From NCBI GenBank assembly GCA_001829785.1, contig MICF01000007.1, positions 186,001 to 250,000 on the forward strand: a stretch of DNA of 64,000 nucleotides. Reading direction: 5' to 3'. Source of the stretch: Sulfurimonas sp. RIFOXYD12_FULL_33_39 (GTDB taxonomy: Bacteria; Campylobacterota; Campylobacteria; Campylobacterales; Sulfurimonadaceae). This document shows, piece by piece, positions 45,363 through 55,023 of the stretch (position 1 is its first letter; each line of letters opens with the position of its first letter). Under the pieces are notes generated by a model that did not search any database, was not told where the DNA came from, and saw only the letters and a list, made by a program, of their open reading frames with translations. The position numbers were made by a program, and so were the translations under genes.

Positions 45363-46493
45363 ATGAATCGTAGAGACTTTTTTACAACTGCCACCGTATC
45401 TGCTACATTTGCCCTTAGTGGATGTAACGATAACAACAGAGAAGCGATTAACTACTCAAAACATCCGCAAAAAAAAGATGGCGATGCGAAAGTTGTACAT
45501 GTAAATAAAAATAAAAAAGCTGTTATAAAACTTGCAACAAGTTGGCCTGCAAGCTTTCCTATAATGGGAACTGGCGTTGAGAGATTTGCTCAAAGATTAA
45601 AAGATATCAGCGGCGGCTCTTTGGAAGTAAAAATTTATCCAAAAAATGTTCTTATTCCGGATTTAGCTGTTTTTGACGCGGCTAGCAGCGGACAGATTGA
45701 TGCTTTTCACTCTGGTCCCTATTATTGGAAAGGAAAAAATAGTGCTTTTTCGCTATATAGCGGAATCCCATTTGGTTTTACAGCTGAGGAGATAAACTCT
45801 TGGATGCTTTTTGGCGGCGGATTAGATTTATGGAGAGAACAGTATGCAAACTATAACCTTTATCCGTTTATGGGTGGAAATACCAATATTCAAATGGGCG
45901 GCTGGTTTAGAAAAGAGATACGCTCGCTTGATGACATGCAAGGCTTAAAGATGAGAATACCGGGTCTTGGCGGCGAAGTCTTCTCTAAAATGGGAGTAAA
46001 TTCAGTTTTATTGCCCGCAGGAGAAATATATACTTCACTTGAACGAGGTGTCATTGATGCTACAGAATGGGTTGGACCTGCACTTGATATCAAAATGGGC
46101 TTTTATAAGGTAGCGCCATACTACTACTCTGGATGGCATGAACCGGGATCAATTCTTGAACTTACTTTTAATAAGCAATTCTGGAATAAACTATCTTACG
46201 AACATCAAGCTATGATTGAAGTTGCTTCTAGCGAGATGAATTCAAATATGACATATGAATTTCATAGCGAGAATATAAAAGCACTTAAAAAATTAAAAGA
46301 GCTTAATATTGCCATACATCAATTTCCTAAAGATGTGACAAATGCCGGTAAAGCAGCTTTAGCGGAGGTTTTAGCTAAACTCAGCAAAGAAAACGGCGAC
46401 TTTGATAAAGTTTACAAATCTATACAAAATCATCTTGCTCTTTCAAAAGAGTGGAGTGATGCAAGCTTAAAATATTTTTTGAACGAGAGGTAA
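45363..46493 (+). CDS. TRAP transporter solute-binding protein (DctP family), Tat/lipoprotein signal
   Basis: 376 residues. The start MNRRDFFTTATVSATFALSG has a twin-arginine-like RRDFF and a lipobox LSGC, so it may be exported folded and lipidated. The mature domain is DctP-like (LATSWPASFPIMGTGVERFA; MRIPGLGGEVFSKMGVN; ERGVIDATEWVGP). The group with TEWVGP often binds keto or carboxylic acids. No membrane subunits (DctQ/DctM) lie next to it. Confidence 0.88.
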   Translation: MNRRDFFTTATVSATFALSGCNDNNREAINYSKHPQKKDGDAKVVHVNKNKKAVIKLATSWPASFPIMGTGVERFAQRLKDISGGSLEVKIYPKNVLIPDLAVFDAASSGQIDAFHSGPYYWKGKNSAFSLYSGIPFGFTAEEINSWMLFGGGLDLWREQYANYNLYPFMGGNTNIQMGGWFRKEIRSLDDMQGLKMRIPGLGGEVFSKMGVNSVLLPAGEIYTSLERGVIDATEWVGPALDIKMGFYKVAPYYYSGWHEPGSILELTFNKQFWNKLSYEHQAMIEVASSEMNSNMTYEFHSENIKALKKLKELNIAIHQFPKDVTNAGKAALAEVLAKLSKENGDFDKVYKSIQNHLALSKEWSDASLKYFLNER

Positions 46494-46541
46494 ATAACAA
46501 ATTATGTATAATCGCGCATTTAAACAAAAGGTAGTAATCAT

Positions 46542-47795
46542 TTGAAACATTCCATATTTATATCATTTCTGCTAAGTACTACCCTTTTTGCTTCTTTTAG
46601 TGGAGCAATAGTAGATAAAACAAACTCTTTGCCTATCGCAAATGCGACTGTTAGTGACTCTAACAATAGTATAAAAAGTAACAAAGACGGACTTTTTACT
46701 ATAGATAGCAGTGATAAATCACTCTCAATAAAGGCTTGTGGATACAGACCATATAAACTAACTCTTGAAAATAACACTACTAACATAAAGTTAGAGCCAA
46801 TAGCTGTAAAAGCCTTGTATCTTACATTTTGGGGTGCAAACTTAAACTCAAAAACTATAAAGAAAATACTTGATATAGTTGATGCAACAGAAGTTAATGC
46901 TATTGTTGTTGATGTAAAAAATGAATATGGCTCAACATCATATAAAACATCATGTAATGAAGCAAATAGTTACGGGGCAGCAAAAAAAAGAACAATCAAA
47001 GATATAAAATCTTTTATATCTTTGATGAAATCAAAAAATATATATACAATCGCTAGAATTGTTACTTTTAAAGATGAGTTACAATCCTCAAATAACTTTG
47101 TATATGCAATAAAAGATAAAAATAAAAATTTATGGAAAAATCATGATGAGATGGGTTGGGTCGATCCATTTGATACGAGAAGTCATGAATATACCGCTTC
47201 GATAGCAGAAGATGCTGCTAATGTAGGATTTGATGAGATAAATTTTGATTATATTCGCTTTCCTGCCAAAGCAGAATTGACATTAGCAAAAGAGAGTAAT
47301 GAAGCAAACCGTATTAAGGCTATAGAGAACTTTCTCTCTTTAGTACAAAAAAAATTGCAAAAATATCCGACATTTATTTCTGTATCTACCTACGGTAATA
47401 TTTGTTGGGAAACAGGAGATACGGGTATAGGACAAAAAATAGAGTCATTAGCAAAATATGCAGATTATATCGCTCCTATGCTTTATCCTTCCGGATTTGC
47501 AAAAGGTTCATTTAATTTTGAACATCCATCAGAACATCCACATGCAGTTATATACAGAAGTATAAAAAATATAGAAAACAAAATTGATTCAAAAAGAATA
47601 AGACCTTGGCTACAATCTTTTAGAGATTATGCCCACAAAAAAAGAGAGTATAAAAAATTTGAAATAGGTGAACAAATTAGAGCAACAAAAGATATAAATA
47701 CGAGCGGATGGATGATGTGGTCACCGTCTAGCAAATATGATATAAACTGTTTTAAGAGAGAGAAAAGCGCCTCAACTCTTGATTCAACACTTTAG
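46542..47795 (+). CDS. Putative glycoside hydrolase (DUF4015-like), secreted
   Basis: 417 residues, TTG start with AAAGGTAG. A signal peptide (to about residue 17) is followed by a carboxypeptidase-regulatory-like beta domain (AIVDKTNSLPIANATVSDSN) and a TIM-barrel-like region of DUF4015 type with VNAIVVDVKNEYG, GFDEINFDYIRFP and YADYIAPMLYPS. Acidic residues in these motifs may be catalytic. It probably acts on an envelope or external polysaccharide. The last 44 bases overlap the convergent peptidase gene. Confidence 0.82.
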   Translation: MKHSIFISFLLSTTLFASFSGAIVDKTNSLPIANATVSDSNNSIKSNKDGLFTIDSSDKSLSIKACGYRPYKLTLENNTTNIKLEPIAVKALYLTFWGANLNSKTIKKILDIVDATEVNAIVVDVKNEYGSTSYKTSCNEANSYGAAKKRTIKDIKSFISLMKSKNIYTIARIVTFKDELQSSNNFVYAIKDKNKNLWKNHDEMGWVDPFDTRSHEYTASIAEDAANVGFDEINFDYIRFPAKAELTLAKESNEANRIKAIENFLSLVQKKLQKYPTFISVSTYGNICWETGDTGIGQKIESLAKYADYIAPMLYPSGFAKGSFNFEHPSEHPHAVIYRSIKNIENKIDSKRIRPWLQSFRDYAHKKREYKKFEIGEQIRATKDINTSGWMMWSPSSKYDINCFKREKSASTLDSTL

Positions 47796-48414
47796 CATCA
47801 GGTATATACCGCTCAACTAGTAAATGGAACTTTTTTGAGTGGTTCATATGCGTTATATGCGCCAATTCATGGACTACAATAAAATCAATCAAATTTTTGC
47901 CTATTTTAACAAGCTCCGTATTAAAAGTTATAATGCCTCGCGAGCTACAACTTCCCCATCTACTTCTCATTTTTCTGAATTTTATATCGCTATAGTTTAA
48001 ATTCATTATCTTTGCATAATGTTCTACTCTTGGAACAATATAACTCTGTGCAGACTCTTTGTAAAATTTATCGTAACATTTTGATATATTAATGATATTG
48101 GAGACATCAACATTTTTTAGATATTCTCTTAAAGCATTTGCTTCATTCGTGTCAATACTATAAATTTCTCCAAAAAGAATCACTTCATCTTGTATATTTA
48201 CAGTCATTGACCTGTTTTGTTCTACTATTTTTAACTGCTTTCTTATCCAAAACTCTTTTTTTATAAGAAGATTTTGAATATAACTGTTAGAAATAACTGA
48301 TGTTTTAAGAGTTATTTCACCATTTTTTTTAACACTAATATAACTATTTTTTAAATTTGGTTTATAGATATGTAAAATTCTTAAGTTATTAAAATTTATC
48401 TCACTGATACTCAA
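47752..48414 (-). CDS. YgjP-like metallopeptidase (DUF45, SprT-related)
   Basis: 220 residues with the zinc motif VVHELAHITHMNHSKKFH (HExxH plus a third histidine) and the preceding RWGSCSSRGIITFNTELVK typical of DUF45 proteins. Overlaps queC by 14 bases. The substrate is unknown. Confidence 0.9.
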   Translation of the reverse strand: MSISEINFNNLRILHIYKPNLKNSYISVKKNGEITLKTSVISNSYIQNLLIKKEFWIRKQLKIVEQNRSMTVNIQDEVILFGEIYSIDTNEANALREYLKNVDVSNIINISKCYDKFYKESAQSYIVPRVEHYAKIMNLNYSDIKFRKMRSRWGSCSSRGIITFNTELVKIGKNLIDFIVVHELAHITHMNHSKKFHLLVERYIPDAKVLNQELRRFSLS

Positions 48415-49075
48415 TTGGATCTTTTACCCCGACTAATTTAAAACCATTTAATCTCAAACGGCAACTGTCACAGACTCCACACGCTTTATCCTCACTTTTA
48501 TAACAGCTCCATGTAAGTTTGAGAGGAACATTAAGCTCAATCGCCTTTTGTACAATTTGAGATTTTTTAAGATGCACAAGCGGCATATAAATTTTTATAT
48601 TTGTTTCGTCTTTTGTACCTAAATTTATACTTTGTTCCATACTTTTAATATAAGCTTCTCTGCAATCAGGATATCCACTGCTGTCCTCTTCAACTACTCC
48701 TATTACTATTGCTTGTGCACCCTCTTTCTCGGCAATAGCAGCTGCCATACTTAAAAAGATACCGTTTCTAAACGGTACGTAAGTAACAGGAACACCATCT
48801 TCAAGACCGCCTATTGGCACTTCTATAGTTTTATCAGTAAGAGCTGAAGCGCCTATTTGAGCAAAAAAATCCAAATCTAAAATATATCTATTTAAAACAT
48901 TTAGCTCATCGCATATTTTGTTAAAACAAGAGAGTTCTTTACTCTGTGTTCTTTGTGCATAGTTAAAATGCACGGCAATAATATCATATCCAATCTTTTT
49001 CATCATGTACGCACTCAAAGTAGAGTCCATACCGCCGCTCATAATACAGAGTGCTTTTTTACTTTTCATAATCAT
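48401..49075 (-). CDS. queC: 7-cyano-7-deazaguanine synthase QueC
   Basis: ATP-dependent conversion of carboxy-deazaguanine to preQ0 for queuosine in tRNA. 224 residues with the PP-loop MSGGMDSTLSAYMM, VPFRNGIFLSMAAAIAEKEG, and the zinc cysteines in SCYKSEDKACGVCDSCRLR. Other queuosine genes are not in the window. Confidence 0.95.
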   Translation of the reverse strand: MIMKSKKALCIMSGGMDSTLSAYMMKKIGYDIIAVHFNYAQRTQSKELSCFNKICDELNVLNRYILDLDFFAQIGASALTDKTIEVPIGGLEDGVPVTYVPFRNGIFLSMAAAIAEKEGAQAIVIGVVEEDSSGYPDCREAYIKSMEQSINLGTKDETNIKIYMPLVHLKKSQIVQKAIELNVPLKLTWSCYKSEDKACGVCDSCRLRLNGFKLVGVKDPIEYQ

Positions 49076-49158
49076 AAAAATATTTTAACATAATATTTTA
49101 ATCTTCATTGAAAGATATAAGCAATATAATGTTCAAATATATAAAAAAAGGAGATATC

Positions 49159-49332
49159 ATGGATATTTCAACAACAGCGACTCCATCTTCACCTCAAATT
49201 GAAGCTATGAAAAAAGCGAGTGAAGTTCAAGAGAGACAGATTTTAAAAGTTTTGGAGAGTGCCAATGAGCAGTCTCAGCAAGTTACAGCGCAAAAAACAG
49301 GTCTTGGAAATAATTTAAATATTTCAGGATAA
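49159..49332 (+). CDS. YjfB-family putative motility protein (57 aa)
   Basis: Start at the ATG preceded by AAAAAAGGAG. MDISTTATPSSPQIEAMKKA then VLESANEQSQQ and a C-terminal LGNNLNISG match the short YjfB-like proteins annotated as putative motility proteins. No membrane span. Function unproven. Confidence 0.75.
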   Translation: MDISTTATPSSPQIEAMKKASEVQERQILKVLESANEQSQQVTAQKTGLGNNLNISG

Positions 49333-49343
49333 CATATCTACAT

Positions 49344-49375
49344 GTATAAAGTGAGTTTATTTGCTCACTTTATAC
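49344..49375. terminator. Perfect 12-bp stem-loop between yjfB-like gene and ybeY
   Basis: GTATAAAGTGAG pairs with CTCACTTTATAC around an eight-base loop. Located 11 bases after the upstream stop codon; followed by a T-rich but mixed sequence. Likely a terminator, possibly bidirectional. Confidence 0.65.
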
Positions 49376-49407
49376 AACAACCTTCTATTTTTGGTATAAT
49401 TCCGCTT

Positions 49408-49827
49408 ATGATTGAATTTGACAACAGAACCTCATTAAATATAAATATCGAAACAGTAGATATAATTGCTAATTTCTTAACAAAAAAAGATATTGAGTTA
49501 ATTCTTACAGACAATAGTGAAATAAAAGAGATAAACAAAATTCATAGAAATATCGATAAAGACACTGATGTTTTAAGCTTTCCGTATGAAGACGTGCCTA
49601 TGTGCCCACTGGGAAGTATTGTTATTTCAGCTTCACATGTGCAAGAGAAAGCAAAAGAACTTGAACATAGCGAAGATAATGAGTTTGCCCTACTCTTTTT
49701 ACACGGTTTACTGCATCTTTTGGGCTACGACCACGAAATTGACGATGGTGAGATGAGAAACAAAGAGGCAGAACTTATTAAAAAATTTAATTTACCTACA
49801 AGCCTAATTGTCCGAACACAAGGATAA
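49408..49827 (+). CDS. ybeY: Endoribonuclease YbeY (rRNA maturation)
   Basis: Metal-dependent RNase for 16S rRNA 3' end maturation. Start at the ATG giving [15 protein letters not shown], 139 residues; the frame is open farther upstream but crosses a terminator-like stem. The zinc motif [11 protein letters not shown] is intact. TATAAT at 49395-49400 places the transcript start at or next to the ATG, so the mRNA may be leaderless. Confidence 0.93.
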   Translation: MIEFDNRTSLNINIETVDIIANFLTKKDIELILTDNSEIKEINKIHRNIDKDTDVLSFPYEDVPMCPLGSIVISASHVQEKAKELEHSEDNEFALLFLHGLLHLLGYDHEIDDGEMRNKEAELIKKFNLPTSLIVRTQG

Positions 49828-49832
49828 ATTTA

Positions 49833-50759
49833 ATGGATTTTGTAATTTTTATAATTGCAATGTCGGCACTTATTTACGGTGCAGATTTTGTTATAAAAGA
49901 GTCTGAACGCATAGCTCTGCATTTTAATATATCTCATTTTGTAATCGGTGCTACACTAGTATCTTTTGGCACATCTCTTCCTGAAATGGCAGCATCAATT
50001 ACCGCATCTATGGCAGGTAAGAGTGAAATGGCAGTAGCAAATGTCGTCGGAAGCAATATTTTTAATATTGTATTGATACTGGGAACTGTTTTTTTTATAT
50101 CTAAAGCCATGCATCCAAAAAGAGATTTGTTCATTAAAGACAGTGCTTGGATTATAGTTCCGTTAGCTTTATTTTTAATAATGATTAATGATGGTGTTAT
50201 AGGGAGATTTGACGGCTTTTTGTTTATTTTATTAATGTCTTCATATCTTCTATTCCTATTTGTCGATTCCAAAGATGAACTTTCACAAGAGATAGATGAA
50301 GAACTAGTTAAAGAGAAATTTAATTGGAGTAAAACAGCTGCTTTGCTTACAATTGGCTTTATACTTACTATCGGCGGAGCAGGTTTTGTTGTGGAAAGCG
50401 GAACTAATATAGCTAGAATGTTTGGTGTAAGCGAGTGGGTTATAGGTATGTTTTTAATAGCTATCGGCACATCTTTACCTGAGCTTGTTGTTTCGTTAGT
50501 TGCCATAAAAAAGGGAAATGCTGAAATGAGCATAGGAAATATTATAGGCTCAAATGTAGCAAATTTTTCCATGGTTTTAGGTAGTGCAGCACTCATTAAT
50601 CCTTTGACAATAGATTTGATAGCAACAAAGTTTGATATAATGATTTTAATTGCATCTTCCGTTACTCTTACATTTATTTTAGCAAATAAGCTATACAACA
50701 AAACCGGAGCTATATTTTTATTGATTATTCTAGCTCTTTTAATTCAAAATCATCTCTAA
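49833..50759 (+). CDS. Calcium/sodium antiporter (CaxA/YrbG family)
   Basis: 308 residues with about ten membrane helices in two inverted repeats. The alpha-repeat ion motifs are visible in both: VSFGTSLPEMAASI with VVGSNIFNIV, and IAIGTSLPELVVSL with IIGSNVANFS. It begins five bases after ybeY and converges on mrdA with one base between. Confidence 0.93.
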   Translation: MDFVIFIIAMSALIYGADFVIKESERIALHFNISHFVIGATLVSFGTSLPEMAASITASMAGKSEMAVANVVGSNIFNIVLILGTVFFISKAMHPKRDLFIKDSAWIIVPLALFLIMINDGVIGRFDGFLFILLMSSYLLFLFVDSKDELSQEIDEELVKEKFNWSKTAALLTIGFILTIGGAGFVVESGTNIARMFGVSEWVIGMFLIAIGTSLPELVVSLVAIKKGNAEMSIGNIIGSNVANFSMVLGSAALINPLTIDLIATKFDIMILIASSVTLTFILANKLYNKTGAIFLLIILALLIQNHL

Positions 50760-50760
50760 T

Positions 50761-52545
50761 TTATTGTTTAATATACCCCATCTCTAAAAGTTTATTATAT
50801 ATATCAGAAACAATCTTTCCCGCAGCAGCTCCGCCATGCCCTCCATGTTCAACCATGGCTAAGACAACATACTGAGGATCTGAATATGGACCGTAACTAG
50901 TAAACCATGCATGAGAGCGGGTGTAGTACTCCATTTCATGTTCTAACTCTCTATTTTTTATATCTTGCAATATACCTACAACTTGGGCTGTTCCTGTTTT
51001 TCCTGCAATTTTAACTCTTGAACTTAAATACTGCATAGCCGTTCCACTTGGAACATTACAAACTTCATACATTGCTTTTTGAATTATGGGCAATTTTTTC
51101 AACTCATTCTCATCAAATATATCTTGGAACTCAGGTTCAATAACTGCATCACCTATCTTATTTGCAAAATATGGACGCGGCAATTTACCTATTGCCATTA
51201 GCGCTGTAAATTGTGCCATTTGCATTGGAGTAACTAGAAAATCACCCTGTCCTATTGATGTATTTACCGTCTCTCCTATATACCATGGCATATTATACTT
51301 TTTTCTTTTCCATTCACGTGATGGAACGGTTCCGACAAACTCATTTGGCAAATCTACACCTGTTTTTTGACCGAGTCCGTATCTAATTAGCCCCTCACTT
51401 AACTTCTTAATTCCAAGCTGAATACTTCCTTTATAAAAAAAATCGTCACAACTCTCTCTTATTGCTCTGTTTATACCTACATGTCCATGTCCATCTTTTT
51501 TCCAGCATCTAAATACCCTTTTTCCAAGAGGCATAGACGCTGTACAATTTACGCTAAAATAGCCCATATCCGGCGATGTAATATATAATAGCCCAAGTCC
51601 GGTTTTTATAGTTGAACCAGGTGGATATAATCCGTGAATCAACTTATTTGTAAATGGTTTTTCAAGACTAGTAGAAAGATGATCCCAAACATCTTGTGAA
51701 ATTCCTGATACAAAAGTATTTAAATCATATTCAGGAAAACTGCTTGCAGATAATATTGCACCGTTAACTCCCATAACTATGACGGCACCTGATTTATTTT
51801 CAAATAGTGATGATATATATTTTTGAAGTTCTATATCTATGTTTAATATTAATTTTCTATCTTCTTGAGCCTCTTTATTTGAGAGTTCTTCAATCTCTTG
51901 ATTATTTGCATTAACTTTTATTTCTCGCTTACCAGGTAATCCCTGTAAATATGTATTATAATTTTTTTCTATACCTGTTTTCCCCGTATATCCTATTAGT
52001 TCTTGAAGCTTGTCCTCTTCTATATCGCTTTTGTTTGCACGAGAAACATATCCGATAATATGTGCACCAACCTCCTTATAAGGATAAAGTCTTTTTGGGG
52101 AGGATACTATATTTATATTTTCTCTTAAATTTAATATAGAATATACAGGCATAATTTCTTCATACGATACGAATTCAACAATATCAATAAAATTATGATT
52201 ATAGTAAGAATCAACTTTTTTATAATTTTTTATAATTTTTTCTTTATCTAACTTAGGCAATAACTTTATTAGAATATCTATCTCTGATTCAAATGTCTGA
52301 GAATTCTTTTTTAAGCCAAGATGCGGAGCTAACTGTATTTTAAAACCTAGTTCATTTATAGCAATAGGTTTATTATTTACATCAACAATTTCTCCTCTAA
52401 CAGGTGCAATTTGTTCAATTTTAATAGTATTGTCATAAGATAATTTTTCATAATAGCTATTTGATTCTACCGATAATAAAAATACCCTTACTAGAAGTGC
52501 AAGCCATATCGTAATAAATATAAAAAGTATAAATTTAATCTTCAT
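50761..52545 (-). CDS. mrdA: Penicillin-binding protein 2 (elongation transpeptidase)
   Basis: 594 residues; an N-terminal membrane helix, a pedestal domain, and a transpeptidase domain with the active-site serine in PPGSTIKTG (SxxK), an SCD motif in RESCDDFF and KTG in IAGKTGTAQ. The Campylobacterota PBP2 cross-links peptidoglycan of the side wall. Overlaps the MreD-like gene by four bases. The closing block of the operon runs 61.7 kb toward 50.8 kb. Confidence 0.95.
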   Translation of the reverse strand: MKIKFILFIFITIWLALLVRVFLLSVESNSYYEKLSYDNTIKIEQIAPVRGEIVDVNNKPIAINELGFKIQLAPHLGLKKNSQTFESEIDILIKLLPKLDKEKIIKNYKKVDSYYNHNFIDIVEFVSYEEIMPVYSILNLRENINIVSSPKRLYPYKEVGAHIIGYVSRANKSDIEEDKLQELIGYTGKTGIEKNYNTYLQGLPGKREIKVNANNQEIEELSNKEAQEDRKLILNIDIELQKYISSLFENKSGAVIVMGVNGAILSASSFPEYDLNTFVSGISQDVWDHLSTSLEKPFTNKLIHGLYPPGSTIKTGLGLLYITSPDMGYFSVNCTASMPLGKRVFRCWKKDGHGHVGINRAIRESCDDFFYKGSIQLGIKKLSEGLIRYGLGQKTGVDLPNEFVGTVPSREWKRKKYNMPWYIGETVNTSIGQGDFLVTPMQMAQFTALMAIGKLPRPYFANKIGDAVIEPEFQDIFDENELKKLPIIQKAMYEVCNVPSGTAMQYLSSRVKIAGKTGTAQVVGILQDIKNRELEHEMEYYTRSHAWFTSYGPYSDPQYVVLAMVEHGGHGGAAAGKIVSDIYNKLLEMGYIKQ

Positions 52546-52994
52546 AAGATGCTCACAATTAAAAATTCAATTACTATATAATAAATTACATAATAGTTTA
52601 TGCTTGGAATAGGAAGTAAAAATATATTTGACAAAAGTGAATAGAAAAGGAAAAAGCCCATATAAACCAAAACAACAATTATAAATTTTATACAAGAATT
52701 ACAACTAATGCTTTGAGTAATTTTAGGTATAACGTATTTATAAATAAACACAAAGTATATAATTGTACTAAATAGTACATATCCATTCTCCGCTTCAAAA
52801 AGCAATAAACAAAAAGAGACTAATAATATAAAGATGGAATCATTATTTTTAAGTGCCTTTGAAAACAGTATAAAAAGTACTGCCAACAGAGGCGGTAAAA
52901 AAAGATATATCCCGCTTAATGCAGTATATACAAAGAATAGAACAACATATAAAAATGGTGTTATAGGGTTTTTATAAGTGATACTTCGTTGCAT
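52542..52994 (-). CDS. MreD-like membrane protein
   Basis: 150 residues, almost all hydrophobic, with about five membrane helices (PFLYVVLFFVYTALSGIYLF and on). Its position right before PBP2, overlapping it, is where mreD lies in rod-shape operons. No motif proves the family; the call rests on topology and context. Confidence 0.6.
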   Translation of the reverse strand: MQRSITYKNPITPFLYVVLFFVYTALSGIYLFLPPLLAVLFILFSKALKNNDSIFILLVSFCLLLFEAENGYVLFSTIIYFVFIYKYVIPKITQSISCNSCIKFIIVVLVYMGFFLFYSLLSNIFLLPIPSINYYVIYYIVIEFLIVSIL

Positions 52995-53422
52995 ACGGGA
53001 AAGTGTTTACATTTAATACAATCGGCCCAAATTTTATGTTCAGGTAGCGACTCTTTTGGAATTTCAACAAAGCCAAGTTTTTCAAAAAATAATTGTTTGT
53101 ATGTTAAACTGAGAACTTTTTGAAGACCTAAAGCTTTAGCTTCTTCTATTGCTTTAGCAATTAAACTCTGCCCTATTCCCATACCCCTCTTATTCTCAGT
53201 AACAACAAGGGATCTGATTTCTGCCAATGATTGAGTATGGATATGTAAAGCGCAAAATCCAACAATTTTATCATCCTCTTTTGCTAAAATATACGATCTG
53301 ATATTTGTGGCTACTTCATCTGAGCTTCTTGCAAGTATTACTCCGGCTTCAATCTCTTTTACAACAAGCTTTTGCATATCATCAATATCTGACAATCTAG
53401 CCTTTATCAATTCAATTTTCAC
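52961..53422 (-). CDS. GNAT N-acetyltransferase, short ArgA-like
   Basis: 153 residues with the acetyl-CoA loop ENKRGMGIGQSLIAKAIEEA and a C-terminal Cys-rich tail CIKCKHFPVCNE. Short single-domain N-acetylglutamate synthases in Campylobacterota share this plan, so a role in arginine synthesis is likely but not proven. Overlaps both neighbours (34 and 11 bases). Confidence 0.75.
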   Translation of the reverse strand: MKIELIKARLSDIDDMQKLVVKEIEAGVILARSSDEVATNIRSYILAKEDDKIVGFCALHIHTQSLAEIRSLVVTENKRGMGIGQSLIAKAIEEAKALGLQKVLSLTYKQLFFEKLGFVEIPKESLPEHKIWADCIKCKHFPVCNEVSLIKTL

Positions 53423-54029
53423 TAGAATCTCCTTGTAAAATATTATAAATAATTGTTACAATTTTTTGTAAACCTCTTTTTTTTGAGCTTGATACCATAA
53501 GTGCATGCGGGAACTCTTTTTTTAGAGCATTTTGTTCTTTTTGATTTAATTTGTCTATCTTAGTGAAAATCTGAAGTATATGTTGTGTTTCGTTTGAAAA
53601 CTCAAATAAAAAATCACTAACAGATTTATCTATCTCTAAAAAAGGGTGTCTGCAGTCAACCAAATGAATAAAAATTTTTATTTGTTTTCTATTAGCAATA
53701 TAGTCTGTTAAATTTTTTTCCCAATCATATTTGATTGATTTTGAAACTTTTGCATATCCAAAACCTGGTAAATCTACAAATTTTGCAAAACTTTTTTGGG
53801 AATTTTTTCTATTTAGAAAGGCAACGTCAAAATAATTAATTAGTCTTGTTTTACCGGGTGTAGATGATACTTTTGCTAAACCTTTATGATTACTTAAAGC
53901 ATTTAACAAAGAGCTTTTTCCGACATTTGAACGAGCCATAAAAACAACTTCATTTTGTTCTTGTGTATCAGGTGAGCCATCTATGTTAGCAGCAGAAATT
54001 ACAAATTTTGAATCAACGATTTCAATCAT
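53412..54029 (-). CDS. engB: Ribosome-biogenesis GTPase EngB (YsxC/YihA)
   Basis: 205 residues from the ATG giving MIEIVDSKFVISAANID; an upstream in-frame start lies in lptA. P-loop ARSNVGKSSLLNAL, switch STPGKTRLINYF, DLPGFGYAKVS and the base-specificity motif TKIDKL are clear. Acts in large-subunit assembly. Overlaps lptA by eight bases. Confidence 0.95.
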   Translation of the reverse strand: MIEIVDSKFVISAANIDGSPDTQEQNEVVFMARSNVGKSSLLNALSNHKGLAKVSSTPGKTRLINYFDVAFLNRKNSQKSFAKFVDLPGFGYAKVSKSIKYDWEKNLTDYIANRKQIKIFIHLVDCRHPFLEIDKSVSDFLFEFSNETQHILQIFTKIDKLNQKEQNALKKEFPHALMVSSSKKRGLQKIVTIIYNILQGDSSEN

Positions 54030-54504
54030 TCTTACTCTTTTTCTTATCTTCAGGCATATCAAAAATCATTATTACAGGCTCTTTTGCAGCACCTTTTGCA
54101 TACGCTTTGCCATCAATAACTTTTAGGATAACTTCTTCTCCGATTATCTCTTTTTTTTCGTTTATCTGTCTTAGATGAACATCTCTAAAAAAAAGATATT
54201 CTTTTTTTTGCGGAAGATATACTACCTTTTGTGCTTTACCGCTATACATTGCACCATCAAGAGTTTCTATGTTGAAAGAGGCATTACCTTCTGCAATAAA
54301 CTTTATCGGTTTTTGATTGCTATCAGTATGAATAGTTACTTTTGATGCATTTAATTCATCGTTACCTTTGATTATATTCACATCACCTTCAAAGACTGAT
54401 ATGCCATTCTTTTGATCAGCATTAAAAAGCTTCGCCTTAATCTGCATCTCTTGCGAAAATAGTGCTGATGTTAAAAAAAATGTCAAGAAAAATATTTTTT
54501 TCAT
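54022..54504 (-). CDS. lptA: LPS transport periplasmic protein LptA
   Basis: 160 residues with signal peptide (MKKIFFLTFFLTSALFSQ) and an OstA-type beta-jellyroll domain (FEGDVNIIKGNDELNASKVT; AEGNASFNIETLDG). Forms the bridge that carries lipopolysaccharide across the periplasm. Shares one base with lptC. Confidence 0.9.
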   Translation of the reverse strand: MKKIFFLTFFLTSALFSQEMQIKAKLFNADQKNGISVFEGDVNIIKGNDELNASKVTIHTDSNQKPIKFIAEGNASFNIETLDGAMYSGKAQKVVYLPQKKEYLFFRDVHLRQINEKKEIIGEEVILKVIDGKAYAKGAAKEPVIMIFDMPEDKKKSKND

Positions 54505-55022
54505 TAATTACTCTCTTCTAATTGATATATTGCTTTAATATTTTTTGACTCTAAAGTTTCTAAAGAGTTATTATACTTTAATTTTTCTCCTGTAACTATA
54601 TTCGCATCTCTATATAAAACATAAGATCCATCCACAGTAGCGACTGTTGTTTTTTTATTGTAAACTGCTTTTTGAGTCTTAAAAGTCAATCCATCTTCTC
54701 TGGAGTAGATAATATCTCCATCCAAATAAACCGTATTATTTTTATATACACCTGTGTTTGACTTCATATTTGCTATGTACTCTTTAGAATTATCTGTATA
54801 ATTCATCCTCTCAACCTCATATCTGTTTGCATATTTAGTTGCCTTATCGCCGTTCATTAATGTAATAAGTCCTTTAGAATTTAATTCATACATTATAAAC
54901 GATGAAATAGAGAAAGACGGAACATCGGTAAAAGATTGTTGTTTTATATCCATAGGCTTAAACAAGAGCAATATCATCAACAAAGAAATAAACAAAAATG
55001 CAAAAAAATGATTAATATTCAT
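54504..55022 (-). CDS. lptC: LptC-like LPS export protein
   Basis: 172 residues from MNINHFFAFLFISLLMILLL; an in-frame TTG/ATG start upstream is inside kdsC. One N-terminal membrane helix and a beta domain (KSNTGVYKNNTVYLDGDIIY) as in LptC, which passes LPS from LptFGB to LptA. Starts one base after the kdsC stop. Identity rests on topology and operon context; primary sequence is weakly conserved in this family. Confidence 0.82.
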   Translation of the reverse strand: MNINHFFAFLFISLLMILLLFKPMDIKQQSFTDVPSFSISSFIMYELNSKGLITLMNGDKATKYANRYEVERMNYTDNSKEYIANMKSNTGVYKNNTVYLDGDIIYSREDGLTFKTQKAVYNKKTTVATVDGSYVLYRDANIVTGEKLKYNNSLETLESKNIKAIYQLEESN

Positions 55023-55023
55023 A

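Noticed and set aside
49934-50701. 255-codon open frame antisense to the calcium/sodium antiporter
   Set aside because: It lies wholly inside a well-supported membrane protein gene with conserved motifs; the frame is a mirror of the repeated codons.
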